A DNA stretch of 9,835 bases. It comes from Rhodocyclales bacterium (lineage in GTDB: Bacteria; Pseudomonadota; Gammaproteobacteria; Burkholderiales; Rhodocyclaceae). Location: positions 1 through 9,835 of the forward strand of contig JAJTBM010000077.1 of NCBI GenBank assembly GCA_021286885.1, given 5' to 3'. Positions 6,459 through 9,835 of this stretch are shown piece after piece. Under the pieces are notes generated by a model that saw only the letters and a program-made list of their open reading frames with translations, searched no databases and was not told the origin of the DNA. Each line of letters opens with the position of its first letter. The stretch's first letter is position 1. Made by a program: the position numbers and the translations under genes.

Positions 6459-6479
6459 GCCCGGGGAGGCTCCCCGGGC
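6459..6479 (-). other. Intercistronic hairpin between dadA and alr
   Basis: GCCCGGGGAG and CTCCCCGGGC flank one base, a near-perfect 21-base palindrome that would fold in RNA as an 8-9 bp GC stem with a 3-5 base loop. It lies in the 61-base gap between dadA and alr, 12 bases before the alr ATG, and no T-tract follows on the minus strand. It is therefore not a standard terminator. It could stabilise the upstream dadA message, mark a processing site, or limit alr translation. Confidence 0.55.
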
Positions 6480-6507
6480 AATCAAGGCGGGAGGAAGAGG
6501 AAAGGGG

Positions 6508-7767
6508 TCAGGCGGTGGCGTAGCGGCTGATGGCCAGATCGGCGGTGGGGATCTCCGGCGTGCGTCCGCAGATCATGTCGGCCATTACCTGGCCGGTGCC
6601 GGCGGCCATGGTCCAGCCCAGGGTGCCGTGGCCGGTGGAGAGGTAGAGGTTGGGGTAGCGGGTGGGGCCCAGCACGGGGGTGCCGTCCGGGGTCATGGGG
6701 CGCAGGCCGGTCCAGAATTCGGCCTTGGCGATGTCGCCGCCAGCCGGGAAGAGGTCGGTCACCACATGCTCCAGGGTGCGGCGGCGGCGCGGGTCGAGGC
6801 TCAGATCAAAGCCGGAAAGCTGGGCGGTGCCGCCCACCCGGATGCGATCCCCCAGGCGGGTGATGGCCACCTTGTGGGTTTCGTCCATCACGGTGGATTC
6901 CGGCGCCATGGCGGGGTCGGTGATGGGCACCGTGAGGGAATAACCCTTCACCGGATACACCGGCAGCCGGATCTCCAGGGGCGCCAGCAGTTGCGGGCTG
7001 TAGCTGCCCAGGGCCAGCACATAGGTGTCGGCATGGAGGGTGCCGTGCTTGGTATGCACGCCGCTGATCTGGCCGCCGCCTTCTTCGATGGCGGTGATCT
7101 CTTCACCAAAGCGGAATTCCACCCCGAGCTGCTTGGCCATTTCGGCCAGGCGCTGGGTGAACAGGAAGCAGTCGCCGGTTTCGTCGCCGGGCAGCAGCAG
7201 GCCGCCCACAAACTTTTCCTGCACCCGGGCCAGGGCCGGTTCGTAGCGGATGAAGCCGGGGCGATCCAGGCGCTCATAGGGCACGCCGTATTCGTCGAGA
7301 ATGGCGATGTCACTTTCCACCGCGTCCAGCTGGGCCTGGGTACGGAACAGCTGGAGGGTGCCCTGGGCACGTTCGTCGTACTGGATGCCGGTTTCGGCAC
7401 GCAGGGTCTTGAGGCAGTCGCGGCTGTATTCGGCGATGCGCACCATGCGGCTCTTGTTGATGCGATAGCTGTTTTCGTTGCAGTTGGCCAGCATCTGCTT
7501 GCAGAAGCGCCAGAAGGCCGGGTCAAACGAGGGCTTGATGACCAGGGGGCTGTGTTCCATCAGCATCCACTTGAGGGCCTTGGCCGGAATGCCCGGGGCT
7601 GCCCAGGGGGCCGAGTAGCCGGGGGAGACTTCGCCCGCGTTGGCGTAGCTGGTTTCCAGGGCCGGGCCGGGTTGGCGATCCACCACGGTGACTTGCTTGC
7701 CGGCCTTGGCCAGGTAGTAAGCGAGGGTGGTGCCGATAACGCCGCTGCCGAGTATCAATACATGCAT
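6508..7767 (-). CDS. dadA: D-amino acid dehydrogenase (small subunit type)
   Basis: A 419-aa FAD enzyme of the DAO/DadA family that oxidises D-alanine and other D-amino acids to 2-oxo acids and ammonia, passing electrons to the membrane respiratory chain. The N-terminus is the dinucleotide-binding motif GSGVIG (residues 7-12) with D30 at the end of the second strand (VTVVDRQ). [22 protein letters not shown] is a DadA signature, and [18 protein letters not shown] followed by [16 protein letters not shown] is the C-terminal FAD contact region. Length is close to E. coli DadA (432). The ATG at 7767 has AGGAGA about 6 bases upstream. It is the first gene of the operon with alr and the permease. 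It is preceded by a sigma54-type promoter and divergent from a TyrR-type activator. Confidence 0.97.
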   Translation of the reverse strand: MHVLILGSGVIGTTLAYYLAKAGKQVTVVDRQPGPALETSYANAGEVSPGYSAPWAAPGIPAKALKWMLMEHSPLVIKPSFDPAFWRFCKQMLANCNENSYRINKSRMVRIAEYSRDCLKTLRAETGIQYDERAQGTLQLFRTQAQLDAVESDIAILDEYGVPYERLDRPGFIRYEPALARVQEKFVGGLLLPGDETGDCFLFTQRLAEMAKQLGVEFRFGEEITAIEEGGGQISGVHTKHGTLHADTYVLALGSYSPQLLAPLEIRLPVYPVKGYSLTVPITDPAMAPESTVMDETHKVAITRLGDRIRVGGTAQLSGFDLSLDPRRRRTLEHVVTDLFPAGGDIAKAEFWTGLRPMTPDGTPVLGPTRYPNLYLSTGHGTLGWTMAAGTGQVMADMICGRTPEIPTADLAISRYATA

Positions 7768-7833
7768 GGTGGTTCTCCTGATCCGAGTGCTGGGCAGGGC
7801 GTGTGGCCCTGGCCCGATGATGGAGTTCCTATC

Positions 7834-7847
7834 GCAAAGGCCGTGCC
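7834..7847 (-). promoter_or_regulatory. Sigma54 (-24/-12) promoter of the dadA operon
   Basis: On the minus strand the sequence reads aGGCACG-GCCT-TTGCg, against the consensus TGGCACG-N4-TTGCW. The invariant GG (7847-7846) and GC (7835-7834) are exactly 10 bases apart. Only the first T and the last base differ from consensus. The predicted start near 7822 gives a leader of about 55 bases to the dadA ATG. The presence of a divergent GAFTGA-bearing activator strongly supports the call. Confidence 0.72.
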
Positions 7848-7910
7848 TGCTGCATAAAATCGTTACAAAACAGTGTCTTGCGTATTGCGCGAAAATGACG
7901 TGCAGCGGGC

Positions 7911-7928
7911 TGTATCGAAATCAATACA
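7911..7928. promoter_or_regulatory. TyrR-box-like site 1 (enhancer candidate for dadA)
   Basis: TGTA-N10-TACA, the spacing of the TyrR box (TGTAAA-N6-TTTACA), with flanks that extend the arms to 7 bp (GCTGTAT/ATACAGC). Its centre is about 97 bases upstream of the predicted sigma54 transcription start, the usual place for an enhancer-binding protein. The regulator's HTH is very close to that of TyrR, which fits this site. Confidence 0.65.
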
Positions 7929-7935
7929 GCTCGGG

Positions 7936-7950
7936 TTCGGCTGCGCCGAA
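7936..7950. repeat. Perfect 15-base palindrome in the dadA/regulator intergenic region
   Basis: TTCGGC and GCCGAA flank TGC. It does not match the TyrR-like boxes and has no T-tract following on the plus strand that would make it a terminator. It could be a binding site for another factor or simply a hairpin. Confidence 0.25.
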
Positions 7951-7990
7951 AAATCCTCATGGAATCAAACCCCTGGCGGGTCTGGTTGGG

Positions 7991-8008
7991 TGTGTTGATT
8001 CTGATACA
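7991..8008. promoter_or_regulatory. TyrR-box-like site 2 (weak match)
   Basis: TGTG-N10-TACA with inner bases TTGATT resembling the neighbouring strong site. It differs from the perfect box by one core base. Its start is 19 bases from the start of the next site, so the pair could bind cooperatively as strong/weak TyrR boxes do in E. coli. Confidence 0.4.
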
Positions 8009-8010
8009 CT
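8002..8010 (+). promoter_or_regulatory. Possible extended -10 promoter of the TyrR-type regulator gene
   Basis: TGATACACT is a TGn extended -10 with a 4-of-6 hexamer (TACACT). No good -35 is found 17 bases upstream. A start near 8017 would fall inside TyrR-box-like site 3, suggesting self-repression. Weak evidence. Confidence 0.3.
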
Positions 8011-8027
8011 GTATTGAATTCAATACG
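8010..8027. promoter_or_regulatory. TyrR-box-like site 3 (next to the regulator start)
   Basis: TGTA-N10-TACG with a perfect 16-base palindromic core GTATTGAATTCAATAC. It misses the ideal TGTA-N10-TACA by one base. It ends 16 bases before the regulator ATG at 8044, a position suited to autorepression. Confidence 0.55.
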
Positions 8028-8043
8028 AAAAGGCGGGGCATCC

Positions 8044-9579
8044 ATGCGGCTTGATGTGCTTTTCCAGGATCGGGTGGGGATCGCCCAAGAAATTCTGGCC
8101 ACCCTGGCCCGGCGGGCCCTGAACGTGACCGCCGTGGAGGTGGATCCGCCCCACATCTACATTGAGGCGCCGATGCTGGAGTCCGCCGCCCTGGAGCGGC
8201 TGGGGGAGCAGTTGCGGGAGGTGGCCGGGGTGCTATCGGTGGATGTGGTGTCCATCCTGCCCGGGGTCCAGCGCCGGCTGTACCTGAAGGCCCTGCTGGC
8301 CTCCATGCCCGATCCGGTATTTGCGCTGGACGAGAAGGGGCGGGTGGTGATTGCCAACGGGGCGGCCATTGAGGCGAGCGGCCTGTCCGAATCCGCCCTC
8401 AACCAGACTCCGGCGGCGGTGCTGCTCGGGGTGCCCGACCTGATGGAGAGCCTGATTCAGGAGGATTACCAACTCCCGCCCCGGGAAATCGAACTCCAGG
8501 GGCTCCATTACCTGCTGGAAACCCGGCCCCTGCACGATACGGGCGGTCAGGTGGCAGGGGCGCTGCTCACCCTCAACTCCCCGAGCCGCATGGGGGGGCG
8601 GCTCAATCTGCTGTGCAACTACGAGGGCAGCGGCTTTGAGGGCATCCTCGGCCATTCGCCGGTGATGGAGCAGCTCAAGCAGCGCGCCGCCCGAATGGCG
8701 ATGGTGGATGCGCCCCTGCTCATCACCGGCGAAACCGGTACCGGCAAGGAGCTGCTGGCCCATGCCTGCCACGGGGCCAGCCGCCGTAGCGCCAGCCCCT
8801 TCTTTGCCCTCAACTGCGCGGCCCTGCCCGAAAACCTGGCCGAGAGCGAGCTGTTCGGCTATTCCCCCGGGGCCTTCACCGGCGCCCTGCGGGGGGGCAA
8901 GCCGGGCCTGCTGGAGCTGGCCGATGGGGGGACGATCTTTCTGGATGAAATCGGCGAGATGTCGGCCTACCTCCAGGCCAAGCTCTTGCGCTTCCTGAAC
9001 GATGGCAGCTTCCGCCGGGTGGGGGGCGACCGGGAGTTGAAGGCCGACGTGCGCATCATCAGCGCCACCCATCGCCCCCTGGAAAACATGGTCGCGGCGG
9101 GTGCCTTCCGCCAGGATCTGCTGTTCCGGCTCAACGTGCTCAACCTGCATGTGCCGCCCCTGCGCGAGCGCCCGGGGGACATCCTGCCCCTGGCCCAGTT
9201 TTTTCTCACCCGGGCCTCGGCCCAGACAGGGCGCGGGCAGGTGCGCTTGTCGGCGGAGGCGAGCGCGGCCCTGCTGGATGACCCCTGGCCCGGCAATGTG
9301 CGCCAGCTCCAGAACGTGCTGTTCCGGGCGGTGACCATGACCGAAGGCCCGGTGATCCGTGCCGATGACCTGGAGCTCGCCCGGGCCGCCAACCCGGCGG
9401 GCCAGGATCACGGGGGCGAAGTCACCACCCTGGACGAGGCGGTGGCGGCCTTCGAGCGCCGGCTGCTGGAGCGCATGTATCCGGAGTTTCCCTCCAGCCG
9501 TCGGCTGGCCCAGCGTCTGGGGGCGTCCCACTCGGCCATTGCGGGGCGCTTGCGCCGCTACGGCATTGGCCGCGCCTGA
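8044..9579 (+). CDS. TyrR/PhhR-family sigma54-type activator, likely regulator of the dad operon
   Basis: A 511-aa protein with the TyrR layout: an ACT domain (about 1-72, MRLDVLFQDRVGIAQEIL), a PAS domain (about 78-190), an AAA+ sigma54-interaction domain (about 207-430) and a C-terminal Fis-type HTH (484-508, SSRRLAQRLGASHSAIAGRLRRYG). Walker A GETGTGKE is at 229-236, Walker B TIFLDE at 297-302, and the arginine-finger region reads FRQDLLFRLNVL. Unlike E. coli TyrR it keeps a full GAFTGA loop (276-281), so it should contact sigma54. The HTH nearly matches TyrR's, fitting the TGTA-N10-TACA sites in front of the gene. I chose the ATG at 8044 because the conserved MRL start begins there, with an AGGCGGGG stretch just upstream. 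An upstream in-frame TTG would overlap an operator-like site. The ligand is unknown: an aromatic amino acid as in TyrR, or alanine given the context (inference). Confidence 0.93.
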   Translation: MRLDVLFQDRVGIAQEILATLARRALNVTAVEVDPPHIYIEAPMLESAALERLGEQLREVAGVLSVDVVSILPGVQRRLYLKALLASMPDPVFALDEKGRVVIANGAAIEASGLSESALNQTPAAVLLGVPDLMESLIQEDYQLPPREIELQGLHYLLETRPLHDTGGQVAGALLTLNSPSRMGGRLNLLCNYEGSGFEGILGHSPVMEQLKQRAARMAMVDAPLLITGETGTGKELLAHACHGASRRSASPFFALNCAALPENLAESELFGYSPGAFTGALRGGKPGLLELADGGTIFLDEIGEMSAYLQAKLLRFLNDGSFRRVGGDRELKADVRIISATHRPLENMVAAGAFRQDLLFRLNVLNLHVPPLRERPGDILPLAQFFLTRASAQTGRGQVRLSAEASAALLDDPWPGNVRQLQNVLFRAVTMTEGPVIRADDLELARAANPAGQDHGGEVTTLDEAVAAFERRLLERMYPEFPSSRRLAQRLGASHSAIAGRLRRYGIGRA

Positions 9580-9616
9580 CAGACGCTTCTCGATCCCTCG
9601 GCCTCGGCGCCCGGCC

Positions 9617-9652
9617 CAAAAACAAACAGCCGCCCGGTGAGGAGCGGCTGTT
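9617..9652. terminator. Bidirectional intrinsic terminator between convergent genes
   Basis: AACAGCCGC (9625-9633) and GCGGCTGTT (9644-9652) form a perfect 9-bp stem with a 10-base loop. On the minus strand it is followed by a T-rich run (TTTGTTTTTG), a good terminator for the gene at the right edge. On the plus strand the tail (TTGTTGG) is weaker but may end the TyrR-type gene's transcript. A second small hairpin (GCCGGG/CCCGGC, 9665-9681) lies beside it. Confidence 0.75.
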
Positions 9653-9700
9653 GTTGGTTGCCGAGCCGGGTGTGGCCCGGCGCCCTGCGGTCGACTGGGC

Positions 9701-9835
9701 TTAGCGGTTGCCGTTGCCCCGGCGCACCACCGGCTTCACTTCACCCACCCGGCGCCCGGTCAGGGTGACCACCGGGCGGCTGGGTTCTTCGAGGGCCGCC
9801 GGGGCGCCCCGGTTGGGGTTGCGGAAGTTGCCGTT
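9701..9835 (-). CDS. C-terminal end of an unidentified gene (basic Gly/Asn/Arg-rich tail)
   Basis: The last 44 codons of a minus-strand gene that enters from the right edge and stops with TAA at 9703-9701. The visible part is low in complexity, with GNFRNPNRG near the edge, a more ordered RPVVTLTGRRVGEVKPVV stretch, and a basic RRGNGNR ending. Such basic Gly/Asn/Arg tails occur in RNA-binding proteins such as RhlE-type DEAD-box helicases, but this fragment is too short to assign. A terminator lies about 50 bases downstream. Reality as coding sequence is supported by the uninterrupted frame to the edge and the well-placed terminator. Confidence 0.55.
   Translation of the reverse strand, partial: NGNFRNPNRGAPAALEEPSRPVVTLTGRRVGEVKPVVRRGNGNR

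Noticed and set aside
6376..7857. A 493-codon open frame on the plus strand opposite dadA
   Set aside because: It is antisense to the clear DadA reading frame, is rich in Gly/Ala/His/Gln as expected for a GC-rich shadow frame, and has no recognisable domain.
7963..7975. IHF-like site AATCAA-N4-CTG
   Set aside because: Misses one consensus base and lies upstream of, not between, the enhancer site and the sigma54 promoter; such matches are frequent by chance.
8233..9531. A 432-codon open frame on the minus strand opposite the TyrR-type gene
   Set aside because: No domain, shadow composition, and fully contained in a confidently assigned gene on the other strand.

Overview
This GC-rich window looks like the chromosome of a proteobacterium, most likely a betaproteobacterium. 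The evidence is the dadA/alr gene pair, a TyrR-type activator, a YfeH-type SBF transporter, and small conserved proteins of a type I associate with beta lineages. No mobile element, tRNA, rRNA or CRISPR array is visible. All genes look chromosomal and metabolic or regulatory.

Left part (1-2124). Reading leftward on the minus strand there is an SBF-like (YfeH-type) membrane transporter (2017-1001). It is followed by about 200 bases of structured non-coding sequence holding a strong hairpin plus T-tract. Then comes a tight cluster of three small genes: a 108-aa protein of unknown function (795-469), an 86-aa four-cysteine protein (458-198), and a thioredoxin-fold protein that runs off the left edge. 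The last two overlap by ATGA. The hairpin lies only about 25 bases before the first start codon of this cluster, so it may be an attenuator or the 3' end of a small RNA, as well as or instead of the transporter's terminator.

Middle (2125-3815). An AraC/NimR-type regulator (plus strand) is divergent from the SBF transporter and convergent with a GntR/FCD regulator (minus strand). The GntR-type gene has its own well-formed sigma70-type promoter with an inverted repeat just upstream.

Right part (3782-9703). This is a complete alanine-catabolism unit. On the minus strand, dadA (D-amino acid dehydrogenase), alr/dadX (alanine racemase) and an APC-family amino acid permease form an apparent operon ending in a clear intrinsic terminator. 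Divergent from dadA is a TyrR/PhhR-family regulator (ACT-PAS-AAA+-Fis HTH) that keeps a full GAFTGA loop. The 276-bp intergenic region holds a good sigma54 (-24/-12) promoter facing dadA. It also holds one perfect TGTA-N10-TACA TyrR-box-like site about 97 bp upstream of the predicted start, and two more near-match sites next to the regulator's own start. The simplest reading is that the regulator activates the dad operon from an enhancer through sigma54 and represses itself. This differs from the Lrp-type DadR control known in Pseudomonas, and it is the most interesting system in the window.

The right edge holds a bidirectional-looking terminator and the last 44 codons of an unidentified minus-strand gene.
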